Below are positions 7,309 through 14,385 of a stretch of DNA of 14,759 bases, piece after piece. How positions within the stretch are numbered: the first letter of the stretch is position 1; every line of letters starts with the position of its first letter. Source of the stretch: Chloroflexota bacterium (GTDB lineage: Bacteria; Chloroflexota; Dehalococcoidia; SHYM01); assembly GCA_016199375.1 (NCBI GenBank), contig JACQGV010000217.1, positions 1-14,759 of the forward strand, given 5' to 3'. The notes beneath the pieces are model-generated. The model was not told the origin of the DNA and searched no databases. It was given only the letters and a program-made list of their open reading frames with translations. The position numbers and the translations under genes were made by a program.

Positions 7309-8033
7309 TGAAGAGCCTCGCTTGGGGACATCATATCCTGGTGGCGCTGCTGACCATCGTTGTGGCGCTAGGCCTGCCTGTTACAGCCCTGGCCCACGAG
7401 GGCAAGGACACCGAGGACGGCGTGTACCGGGTGTCCATCGGCGGCACTCCGGAGCCCTCTGTGACCGAGTCAATCCTGCGGCTGGAGTTCCGCGTAAACC
7501 TAAAGTTGGATAACTCCCTGGTCAGCGGCATCCAGGATGCCCAGGCCGTCATCACGCTGGACGGAAAGCCGCTAAAGACCATGGCCGCCCCGGAGTCCCC
7601 CGCCTCCCGCCGGGGGACGGGTTGGTATGACACCGACGTGTTCGTCGTGAACCAGGATGGAAAGTACGTTGCGACCTTTTCCTTCACCGATGGGAAGGGA
7701 AAGAAATACACGGTGCCCAACGAGTGGGAGGTGAAGGACCACTCGACTCTCCATCTCACCGGGGACACAGAGCTACAGGCCTCCATGACCAAGCTCGCGG
7801 AAGAGGTGGAACACGCCGATAAGGCGGCGGATAGCGCCCTGGAGAAAGTCCAGGCCCTCGAGGCGCGGATTGCCCGCCTCGATCAGCAAGTGACCACCCT
7901 CAAGGCCCGGGGTTCTGGCAGCGCGGGATCCTCCGGCTGGACCGCGCCCGTGGCCATCCTCGGCCTGGTTGCGAGCGTATTGGCTCTGGGGGGCGTGGGT
8001 CTTGCCTTGAGCCGGTCGAAGGGCGGGCGATAA
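7308..8033 (+). CDS. Secreted beta-domain / coiled-coil protein with C-terminal anchor (241 aa)
   Basis: A signal peptide at residues 1-29 ends TALA, giving a mature N-terminus HEGKD. Residues about 38-145 are a beta-rich domain (VYRVSIGG, LRLEFRVNLKL, QAVITLDGKPL, YVATFSFTDGKGKKYTVP) that loosely recalls YtkA/CopC-like copper or envelope domains; the match is weak. A coiled coil follows (about 155-200), then a Gly/Ser linker and a membrane helix (about 213-235) with a basic tail. The ATG shares one base with the preceding TGA (TGATG). It is the last gene of the operon and is followed by a strong hairpin. The coiled coil may oligomerise or reach a partner outside the membrane. Function is unknown. 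Confidence 0.82.
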   Translation: MKSLAWGHHILVALLTIVVALGLPVTALAHEGKDTEDGVYRVSIGGTPEPSVTESILRLEFRVNLKLDNSLVSGIQDAQAVITLDGKPLKTMAAPESPASRRGTGWYDTDVFVVNQDGKYVATFSFTDGKGKKYTVPNEWEVKDHSTLHLTGDTELQASMTKLAEEVEHADKAADSALEKVQALEARIARLDQQVTTLKARGSGSAGSSGWTAPVAILGLVASVLALGGVGLALSRSKGGR

Positions 8034-8045
8034 GGGGGACTGCTG

Positions 8046-8063
8046 ATGCCCTGTTACGGGCAT
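8046..8063. repeat. Small inverted repeat ATGCCC/GGGCAT
   Basis: Six-base arms with a six-base loop lie 13 bases after the stop of the 241-aa gene. It is weaker than the hairpin at 8108-8135 and may simply help to stop transcription or protect the transcript end. Confidence 0.3.
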
Positions 8064-8107
8064 GACGTCTAGAGCCCAAGACGCGGAGCCAAGGGAATAG
8101 AGCGTAA

Positions 8108-8135
8108 TGAGGGGCAGGCGTTCGCCTGCCCCTCA
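8108..8135. terminator. Bidirectional hairpin between convergent operons
   Basis: A perfect 13-bp stem (TGAGGGGCAGGCG and its complement) encloses a two-base loop, or about four bases once sterically relaxed. It lies midway between the plus-strand operon end at 8033 and the minus-strand kinase end at 8152, exactly where a shared terminator is expected. There is no clear U tract on either strand. Confidence 0.75.
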
Positions 8136-8151
8136 GCCTTGCGCCCCGTCA

Positions 8152-9624
8152 CTATCCCGGAATCACGACCAGAATCTCCGTGCCTTGGCCTACAGACGAG
8201 CGTATCTCCAGAGTTCCTCTCACCAGGCGAGCCCTCTCCTTCAGCCCCACCAGGCCCAACTTGCCTGCCAGGACGAGCTCTTCCAACGCGGTCGGCGCAG
8301 CGAACCCCACGCCGTCATCGGTGACCTTCACCACCACACGAGCAGGTTCGAAGGAGAGCGTGATCTCTGTCTTGCTGGCACGAGCGTGCTTTTCGATATT
8401 GCGCAAGGCCTCTTGGGCGATGCGGAATAGGGCCAACTCGACGTGGGCAGATAGCCGACGGCCAGCGCCCTGGGTGCGAAAATGCGCGTCCAGGCCAGTG
8501 CGGCGGGACAGCTCCTCGACCAGCCACTCCAGGGCGGGGATCAGGCCCAGGTCATTCAGAACGGAAGGCCGCAGGTCGCGACTGAACCGGCGCAGGTCTT
8601 CTGCGGCCTCGTTTGCCAGGGCGGCCATGCGGCCTACACGACCCTTGGCGGCGTCAAGTGTTGGTGATGTCTCCGCCACGCTACCTAGCTCCCGGGACAG
8701 AAGCAGGAGCGCCTGGAGGGTGTCGTCGTGGAGTTCCCGAGCGATGCGCTCCCGCTCCTCCTCCTGGGCCTGGGTGACCTGGTGCACAAGGGAACGAAGC
8801 CCCTTCTCCCGCATCTCCTGAGCGGTGGCGTCCCGCAGCACCGCCTGAAAGACCTCTTGCCCGGCGCCGTCGCTCAGCAGGGTGACCACCGCCTCAGCCA
8901 ACACCTCACTGCCGTCGCTCCGCATTATCGAGACGCGCGTTGGTACCCCAGTCTTACCATCGTCATTCCCGAAGGTGGCGCGCGGTTGGCTCTTCCAAGC
9001 AGCAACGACGGCGCCAATATGTTGACCTAGGAGGCTGTTGGGGCCTGGCATTCCCACCAGTGTTGCAGCGGCCGCATTGGCGCTGACCACAGAGCCCTGG
9101 CGGTCAAAAACGAGGATAGCGTCCCCTGCGGCCTCAAAAAGGGAGCGGAACTTCGCCTCCGAGGCTGCCAGTCGTTCGCTAACCGCCTCGGCCTGGCGCC
9201 GGAGCCTTGCCTCCACCTCCACCCGGGAAGCCAGGGTTACTCCAACGCCCACCACGATCATGAAGCGCAACACCTCGGCTAGCCACATGAAATCGTCCCG
9301 GTGCCACAGCACGATGCTAGGCAGGACCAGGAACATCACCCATGTGCTTGTCAGGAGGCCACCCTCCCAACCGTACCTAATGGATGCGTAAGCGATCGGG
9401 ATGATGTAGAGGATGACCGGGATGTGATGCAGGCTCCAGTATGGCTGGTTTGGCAAGATTGCCTCAGACAGGTAATGCGCCGCGGTGAAAACGCCCGCGG
9501 CGCTCTGGATGAGCCAGAAGTCGCGCTCCCCGAGGTGTGAGGGCAACCTGAGCAGCGCGCTCCAGGAATCGCGGAGGGCCTTCCGGTTCAATGAGGCCCG
9601 CCTGACCCGGGTTGAGACCTCCAT
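8152..9624 (-). CDS. Membrane PAS sensor histidine kinase (NarL-system type), copy 2
   Basis: This 490-aa sensor is a paralogue of the kinase at 3008-4456 along its whole length. The N-terminal region of about four helices (36-135) repeats the same landmarks, FWLIQ, HHIPV (66-70), IPIAYAS, EGGLLT and LWH (106-108). A PAS domain follows (about 155-270, FEAAGDAILVF). The kinase core has His299 in RELHDDTLQ (HDxxxQ pattern kept), Asn409 in EALRNIEKHA, DDGVGF and GLVGLKERA. The ATG starts six bases after the regulator stop, so the two are cotranscribed. Differences are concentrated in the PAS core (an insertion near GNDDGKTGVPTR), which could give a different ligand. It ends 17 bases from the shared terminator. 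Confidence 0.92.
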   Translation of the reverse strand: MEVSTRVRRASLNRKALRDSWSALLRLPSHLGERDFWLIQSAAGVFTAAHYLSEAILPNQPYWSLHHIPVILYIIPIAYASIRYGWEGGLLTSTWVMFLVLPSIVLWHRDDFMWLAEVLRFMIVVGVGVTLASRVEVEARLRRQAEAVSERLAASEAKFRSLFEAAGDAILVFDRQGSVVSANAAAATLVGMPGPNSLLGQHIGAVVAAWKSQPRATFGNDDGKTGVPTRVSIMRSDGSEVLAEAVVTLLSDGAGQEVFQAVLRDATAQEMREKGLRSLVHQVTQAQEEERERIARELHDDTLQALLLLSRELGSVAETSPTLDAAKGRVGRMAALANEAAEDLRRFSRDLRPSVLNDLGLIPALEWLVEELSRRTGLDAHFRTQGAGRRLSAHVELALFRIAQEALRNIEKHARASKTEITLSFEPARVVVKVTDDGVGFAAPTALEELVLAGKLGLVGLKERARLVRGTLEIRSSVGQGTEILVVIPG

Positions 9625-9630
9625 CTGCCC

Positions 9631-10311
9631 CTACTCCTCGTCCAGGTCCTCGAGCCGGACCCACCCTTGACGCAGGCCCCTGATGACCGCCTCCGTTCGG
9701 GAGGCGACCCCCAGTTTGGAGAATATGTGGCTGAGATGGGCCTGCACCGTGCGATCGCTCAGGGCAAGCCGTGCCGCAATCTCTTTATTGCCCCTTCCCT
9801 GGGCGGCCAAACGCAGCACGTCCTTCTCACGCTCCGTCAGAACCTCCCCGCTGCTAACCGCGTCGCGGCCTGGCGCCTTCTCGGCGAAGCGCTGGAGCAC
9901 CTTTTTCGCGATCCGAGGGTGGAGGACAGCCTCGCCCGCATATACGCGTCGCACCGCGTCGAGCAGCTCGCTGGTCTTCATCGTTTTCAGGAGATAGCCG
10001 GCAGCGCCAGCCTCCAGCACTGCCGTGATGTAGGCGTCATCGTCGTAGGCGGTCAGTACCAGCACTGCCGTTGCGGGGCGCTGTTCCTTGATCTGCCGGG
10101 TAGCCTCAACGCCGTTCAAGCGAGGCATGGCGATGTCCATAAGGACTATATCGGGCTGGTGCTGCAAAGCCAGCGCCACGGCTTCGACGCCGTCGGAGGC
10201 CTCTGACACCACCTGGATACCGGCGTGCTCCAAGAGCTGGCGGGTCATCTCCCTCATCAGGGTGTGGTCTTCTGCTAGGAGCACTCGGGGCTGTTTGCCT
10301 TCGGAGACCAT
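9631..10311 (-). CDS. NarL/FixJ-family response regulator, copy 2
   Basis: This 226-aa regulator has a receiver domain with acidic Glu14-Asp15, phospho-acceptor Asp59 in LMDIAMP, Thr87 and Lys109 in GYLLKT, then a LuxR helix-turn-helix (LTEREKDVLRLAAQGRGNKE, then DRTVQAHLSHIFSKLGVASR). I chose the ATG at 10311 because GGAGG sits eight bases upstream and the resulting protein matches the length of copy 1. The frame is open back to 10482, but those extra residues look like untranslated sequence and have no ribosome-binding site. It diverges from the cupredoxin operon and is therefore the most likely local regulator of it. It shares long identical stretches with copy 1 (for example LTAYDDDAYI and LEAGAAGYLLKT). 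Confidence 0.93.
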   Translation of the reverse strand: MVSEGKQPRVLLAEDHTLMREMTRQLLEHAGIQVVSEASDGVEAVALALQHQPDIVLMDIAMPRLNGVEATRQIKEQRPATAVLVLTAYDDDAYITAVLEAGAAGYLLKTMKTSELLDAVRRVYAGEAVLHPRIAKKVLQRFAEKAPGRDAVSSGEVLTEREKDVLRLAAQGRGNKEIAARLALSDRTVQAHLSHIFSKLGVASRTEAVIRGLRQGWVRLEDLDEE

Positions 10312-10554
10312 TCCACCAACCTCCGGCCCCATTGTACGCCCTGGGGCCGCGCCATCGGACCAAGGTGACAGTAGGCAATTTCGCCACACGCCGTGTAGGC
10401 AGTTCGGCCAGGCCCTCTGGGCCAGCCGGTGGCCGGCCCGACGCGAGTGCAGCCGCCGGAAAGCCGACGCGAGGCGTCGCATTCCTGCGGCTGAAAACAG
10501 GGGCCAGAAGAGGCATACTCCAGATGCTTAGGATGTCCTAAGGGAGGTAGAACT
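10312..10554. promoter_or_regulatory. Divergent promoter region between regulator 2 and cupredoxin operon
   Basis: These 243 bp hold the promoters of both outward operons. They contain several dyads: CGACGC/GCGTCG around a GAG (10465-10479), GGCCC-TCT-GGGCC upstream of it, and the 16-bp element at 10527-10542 listed separately. I could not assign -35/-10 boxes with confidence. GGGAGG precedes the cupredoxin ATG with a suitable spacing. Confidence 0.5.
10527..10542. promoter_or_regulatory. Dyad CTTAGGATGTCCTAAG touching the Shine-Dalgarno
   Basis: Perfect seven-base arms with a two-base spacer end where the GGGAGG of the cupredoxin gene begins, 12 bases before its ATG. This is a natural position for a repressor operator or a leader hairpin controlling translation. 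It does not match the CopY-type TACAnnTGTA box. Confidence 0.45.
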
Positions 10555-11064
10555 ATGAACACGCTGCATGTCCTGGCTGGCTTCGGTCTGGCAGCGGGCC
10601 TGGTGGCTGCTGGCTGCGGTGGAGGCGGCGCAAGCCCAGCGGCTACGGCTGCGCCTAAAACAGCCCAGACTCAGGCTCAGGAAGTCGTGATCAAGGCGTC
10701 CGAGTGGAAGTTTGAGCCCAGCATCGTGCGCCTCAAGGCTGGCCAGCCGGTGAAGCTGGTCTTCCAGAACTGGGGCCAGGAGGACCACGACCTGGTGTTC
10801 AAGGGCCTGCAGGCCCAGCCAGGGGACAAGCAGGAGAACGTGCAGGAGCTGGCCGGCTGGGCGAAGCAGAGCGCGACCGGGCACAAGGAGGAGATGGACG
10901 AGCACCACGAGAAGGAAGGCATGGGCAACATGCACATGGACGCGGAAGCGGGCCACATGAGCTCGTTCGTGGTCACGCCTACAAAGCCAGGCACCTATGA
11001 GTTGGTGTGCAGCTACGAGGGTCACACCGAGCAGGGCCAGAAGGCCACTCTCATTGTGCAGTGA
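10555..11064 (+). CDS. Cupredoxin lipoprotein with His/Met-rich insert (169 aa)
   Basis: This is an exported, probably lipid-anchored copper electron carrier. Residues 1-20 are a signal sequence ending VAAG before Cys21, the likely lipidated residue. A Gly/Ala/Thr/Gln linker follows, then a single cupredoxin domain (about 43-169). Candidate copper ligands are His78 (QEDHDL), Cys152 and His157 (CSYEGH). The usual axial Met position, counted as in C-x4-H-x4-M proteins, is Gln162, as in stellacyanins. Between His78 and Cys152 lies an unusual charged insert (about 100-136) rich in His and Met (DEHHEKEGMGNMHMDAEAGH). This could bind extra copper. It is the first gene of the second operon, with GGGAGG before the ATG. 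Confidence 0.88.
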   Translation: MNTLHVLAGFGLAAGLVAAGCGGGGASPAATAAPKTAQTQAQEVVIKASEWKFEPSIVRLKAGQPVKLVFQNWGQEDHDLVFKGLQAQPGDKQENVQELAGWAKQSATGHKEEMDEHHEKEGMGNMHMDAEAGHMSSFVVTPTKPGTYELVCSYEGHTEQGQKATLIVQ

Positions 11065-11104
11065 ATGGTCTGGCGGTAACTAACACCAGAGGCGGAGGCA
11101 GGGA

Positions 11105-12001
11105 GTGGAGAACCACGAAGGGATCAGCAGAAGGGGCTTCTTGAAGGCCCTGGCCGGGGCAGGCACGCTCCTGGCTATCCCTGCCGTCCCCGGGCTGCTG
11201 ACTCCCCTGTTCCGAAGGCCGGGGCCCGGCGAAGCTGTAGCCTACCGAGACGAGGCTGCGGCTGCGAAGGGCACCGCTGCCAGCAAGGTCGCGGGGAGCA
11301 AGCTCCGCCAGTGGGCGATGGTGGTGGACCTGAGGAAGTGCGACGGTTGCGTCACGATAGACGAGCCACCCCAGTGCACTCAAGGGTGCATCAAGGAGCA
11401 CTTTGTACCCGAGGGGCAGAAGTGGGTCCAGGTCTACCAGCGGGAGCTGGCCGGAGGCGGGAGCGCCTTCATGCCCACGCCTTGCTACCAGTGTGAGAAC
11501 GCCCCCTGCGTGAACGTCTGCCCGGTGGGGGCGACCTACCACAACGAAGAAGGCATCGTCCTCATCAACCATGACCGCTGCATCGGTTGCCGCTTCTGCA
11601 TGGCCGCCTGTCCCTACCAGAGGCGCTTTTTCAACTGGGGCACCCCCGAGCTGCCGCCCGAGGCCAGGTTCGCCAGCTACTCGCCCGAGTACCCCGTCCC
11701 CGCCCGGCGCGGCACGGTCATCAAGTGCATGTTCTGCGCTCACCGTGCCGCTGCCGGCAAGCTGCCGGCCTGCGTGGAGGCCTGCCCCATGAACGCCCTC
11801 TATTTCGGTGACCTGGAAGAGGACGCCGCGACGAACGGCGTGGAGGTGGTGCCGCTGTCGGCGTTTCTTTCGGAGAACAACGGCTACCGCTACAAGGAAG
11901 AGCTGGGCACCCGCCCGCGGGTGTGGTACATCCCCGGACATGGGGAAACGTTCGACCGCTTGGCCCGAGATGAGCGGCCCCTCGGTCAGTCCAAGTGGTG
12001 A
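11105..12001 (+). CDS. Tat-exported four-cluster [4Fe-4S] ferredoxin subunit (PsrB/NrfC/TtrB type)
   Basis: This 298-aa protein would carry electrons between the NrfD-like quinone protein and another subunit on the outer face. The twin-arginine signal SRRGFLK (residues 8-14) and a hydrophobic stretch to about 33 direct folded export. Sixteen Cys form four ferredoxin groups: 79/82/91/95, 127/130/135/139 (CYQCENAPCVNVCP), 159/162/165/169 (CIGCRFCMAACP) and 208/211/223/227. All are intact, so four cubane clusters are expected. The start is a GTG with GGAGG six bases upstream. The next gene encodes the NrfD-like partner, the usual pairing for this family. No molybdopterin catalytic subunit is seen in the window. 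Confidence 0.93.
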   Translation: MENHEGISRRGFLKALAGAGTLLAIPAVPGLLTPLFRRPGPGEAVAYRDEAAAAKGTAASKVAGSKLRQWAMVVDLRKCDGCVTIDEPPQCTQGCIKEHFVPEGQKWVQVYQRELAGGGSAFMPTPCYQCENAPCVNVCPVGATYHNEEGIVLINHDRCIGCRFCMAACPYQRRFFNWGTPELPPEARFASYSPEYPVPARRGTVIKCMFCAHRAAAGKLPACVEACPMNALYFGDLEEDAATNGVEVVPLSAFLSENNGYRYKEELGTRPRVWYIPGHGETFDRLARDERPLGQSKW

Positions 12002-12022
12002 AAAGAGTGAGTGGGGCAAGGC

Positions 12023-13396
12023 ATGGCTAGCGTGAAGAAGCTCCCTGACAACCTGACGGAACTGGAAAAGGTCGGGATGCGGCCGCTGCTGCAGACGTCC
12101 CGCTGGTTCGCCCTGGCTCTCGTGGGCTTGGCTGGCGTCGTGGTCTGGTGGATGTACGCCTACAGCGTGCAGTTGCGCGGCGGTCTTGCCGTCACCGGCA
12201 TGCGCGACGTCGTGATGTGGGGCCTCTACATCGTCAACTTTGTCTTCTTCATCGGCATCAGCCACGCCGGGACTCTCATCTCTGCCATCCTGAGGGTGAC
12301 CGGCGCGGGATGGCGGACGCCCATCACCCGCATGGCCGAGGTGATTACCGTGGTGGCCCTGATGATAGGCGCGCTGATGCCTATTACCGATCTGGGCCAC
12401 CCGGAGAGAGCGCTTAACCTCGTGATCTTCGGCCGTTATCAATCGCCGATTCTTTGGGACTTCCTTTCCATCACCACCTACCTGACAGGGAGTCTGATCT
12501 ACCTCTATCTGCCCATGATTCCGGATATGGCCATGCTGCGCGACAAACTGCCGCTCACGGCACCAGCCTGGCGACGCCAGCTCTACACCATGCTGGCCGC
12601 CGGCTGGCGAGGCACACCAACCCAAAAGCGGCGCCTGGAGCGGGCCATCAGCATCATGGCGGTCCTCATCATCCCCATCGCGGTGTCGGTCCACACCGTG
12701 GTCTCCTGGATCTTTAGCATGACGGTGCGGCCCGGGTGGAACAGCACTATATTCGGCCCCTATTTCGTCGTGGGCGCCATCTTCTCGGGCATCGCCTCCA
12801 TCCTCATCGCCATGGTCATCTTTCGCCGCATCTATCGTCTGGAGGCCTACATCACCAAGAAGCACTTTGTTTACCTGGGCTACCTTATGTTGGCCCTGGG
12901 CGTTATCTACATGTACTTCACTGCGGCCGAGTACCTTACCGTCGCCTACAAGCTGGCCGATAACGACCGCCAGTTGCTGACGCTGCTTTTCACCGGCAGC
13001 CAGGCCCCCTGGTTCTGGGCCTTCGGCGTAGGTGGCACCCTCGTCCCGGTCCTCATCGTGGCTTACCCCAGGACACGCACCATACCGGGCATACTCGTTG
13101 CGGCCATCCTGGTCAACATTGGCATGTGGCTGAAACGCTTCGTCATCGTCGTTCCCAGTCTCCAGGTGCCCTTGATGCCCTTCGACTTCGGACGCTATCA
13201 GCCGACGTGGGTGGAGTGGTCCGTCACCGCCGGCGCCTTCGCCGGTTTCATCCTGATCTTCGCCCTGTTCTCCAAAGTGTTCCCCATCATCTCCGTCTGG
13301 GAGGTGGCAGAGCAAGAGGAAAAGGCCGCCCGGACGGCCTCTCGGCTGGTTCCTGCTCCTGGCCCCGCCGCGCCTCGGGAGGGCTCCGATGTTTAG
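12023..13396 (+). CDS. NrfD/PsrC-family quinone-interacting membrane protein, ActC-like
   Basis: The polytopic protein (457 aa) has about ten hydrophobic segments. Family: NrfD/PsrC/ActC (polysulfide reductase NrfD type), which binds quinone beside a ferredoxin subunit and carries no haem. The sequence looks closest to ActC of alternative complex III: WGLYIVNFVFFIGISHAGTL, PDMAMLRD, and SVHTVVSWIF followed by PGWNSTIFGPYFVVGAIFSG. It follows the ferredoxin gene by 21 bases. I prefer the ATG at 12023 with GGGG upstream; an in-frame GTG at 12011 would add four residues. The C-terminus has a short Ala/Pro-rich cytoplasmic tail. Its end overlaps the next gene by eight bases. Confidence 0.92.
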   Translation: MASVKKLPDNLTELEKVGMRPLLQTSRWFALALVGLAGVVVWWMYAYSVQLRGGLAVTGMRDVVMWGLYIVNFVFFIGISHAGTLISAILRVTGAGWRTPITRMAEVITVVALMIGALMPITDLGHPERALNLVIFGRYQSPILWDFLSITTYLTGSLIYLYLPMIPDMAMLRDKLPLTAPAWRRQLYTMLAAGWRGTPTQKRRLERAISIMAVLIIPIAVSVHTVVSWIFSMTVRPGWNSTIFGPYFVVGAIFSGIASILIAMVIFRRIYRLEAYITKKHFVYLGYLMLALGVIYMYFTAAEYLTVAYKLADNDRQLLTLLFTGSQAPWFWAFGVGGTLVPVLIVAYPRTRTIPGILVAAILVNIGMWLKRFVIVVPSLQVPLMPFDFGRYQPTWVEWSVTAGAFAGFILIFALFSKVFPIISVWEVAEQEEKAARTASRLVPAPGPAAPREGSDV

Positions 13397-14351
13397 ACTG
13401 AAAGGCTTCCCCTTTGCCCCTGCGCTGCTGGGAGGTCTGGCGCTGCTCTTTCCTATGGGGAGCGTCCGGGCCGAAGGCATCCCCGCGGTCGCGGCGGAGA
13501 AGAGCTTCACCATCGAGGTCTCCCGTAACGGGTTCACGGTGGTGGAAGGGCCCGTGCACCAGATGAAGGGGGAGACGCACCTGTCCATCAACCAGGGAGA
13601 CCAGGTCACCATGACCCTGGTGTACGCCGATACGGACTATGGGAAGAACAATCCCCACCGGATAGCCCTAAGCAAGTTTGGCCTGGACTCAGGGCTGCTG
13701 GATGCGGACAATCCTCGCCGCACCATAACCTTCGTCGCTCGCCGCGACGGGGATAGCTTTTTCCGGTGCGTGAAGGTGTGTGAGGGCCACAAGAGACTGC
13801 AAGCGGGCAAGCTGATGGTCCAGGCAGTAGCCGGTGCGGTGGCGGCCCAGCCCACCAGGCTGGCGTTGGACGTTCCCAGAGACGTGGAGCGAGGAGAGCC
13901 AGCCGCCTTGGCGGCGGTCCTCACCGATGCCACAGGGCGTCCTGTTCAAGGGGAGCCCGTCCGCTTTCTGGCCAAGACCAACTTCTTCCTCGAGGGCTGG
14001 ATGGTACTGGGCGAGGTGACCACCGACAGCAGCGGGGTCGCCGTCCTGACCTTCAGGCCCGCTCAGAGCGGCGACGTCAATCTAATGGTCGCCTTCCCCG
14101 GCGATAGCGCCTATCGGGCCAGCGAAGCCTCGGCAGCCATCACGGAGGTGGGGGTGTCCCGCCTTTACAGAACCGAAGGCGGCATCCAACTGCCTGGTAC
14201 AGGTGTTCAAGGGACCAGGTTCGGCGCTGCCCCGGGGTTCCGCATCCCGCCTTTCGCTGCCATAGCCCTGACCTTCATCATCCTGGCCATCTGGAGCACC
14301 TATTTCTTCGTCGTCAGCCAGGTCTACCGGATCTCCCAGGAACGGGAGTAG
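13389..14351 (+). CDS. Membrane-anchored CuA-like cupredoxin with Ig-like domain (320 aa)
   Basis: A signal peptide (about 1-28, ending VRA) leads to a cupredoxin domain at about 38-146. It has His90 (NNPHRI) and a CVKVCEGH motif (Cys127, Cys131, His134). This resembles the CuA loop of cytochrome oxidase subunit II (C-x3-C-x3-H-x2-M), but the second spacer is one residue shorter and the Met position is Leu137. A beta-sandwich follows (about 153-253, PTRLALDVPRDVERGEPA and GVAVLTFRPAQSGDV), then one membrane helix (about 287-309). The protein is thus displayed outside with its tail inside. The ATG has GGGAGGG five bases upstream and overlaps the NrfD-like gene by eight bases. The likely role is accepting or donating electrons for that complex. 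Copper binding is inferred. Confidence 0.85.
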   Translation: MFRLKGFPFAPALLGGLALLFPMGSVRAEGIPAVAAEKSFTIEVSRNGFTVVEGPVHQMKGETHLSINQGDQVTMTLVYADTDYGKNNPHRIALSKFGLDSGLLDADNPRRTITFVARRDGDSFFRCVKVCEGHKRLQAGKLMVQAVAGAVAAQPTRLALDVPRDVERGEPAALAAVLTDATGRPVQGEPVRFLAKTNFFLEGWMVLGEVTTDSSGVAVLTFRPAQSGDVNLMVAFPGDSAYRASEASAAITEVGVSRLYRTEGGIQLPGTGVQGTRFGAAPGFRIPPFAAIALTFIILAIWSTYFFVVSQVYRISQERE

Positions 14352-14385
14352 ATAGGTCATCCCACAGGCGTAAGGAGGTAGAACG

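Noticed and set aside
10312..10482. N-terminal extension of response regulator 2
   Set aside because: Receiver domains start a few residues before the first beta strand. The GGAGG lies just before the ATG at 10311, and the extension reads as untranslated leader.
11051..13612. Very long minus-strand ORF (853 codons) opposite the ferredoxin and NrfD genes
   Set aside because: It mirrors plus-strand genes with complete family motifs. Its own product is a His/Gly/Asp-rich composition without domains, as expected for the antisense of GC-rich codons.
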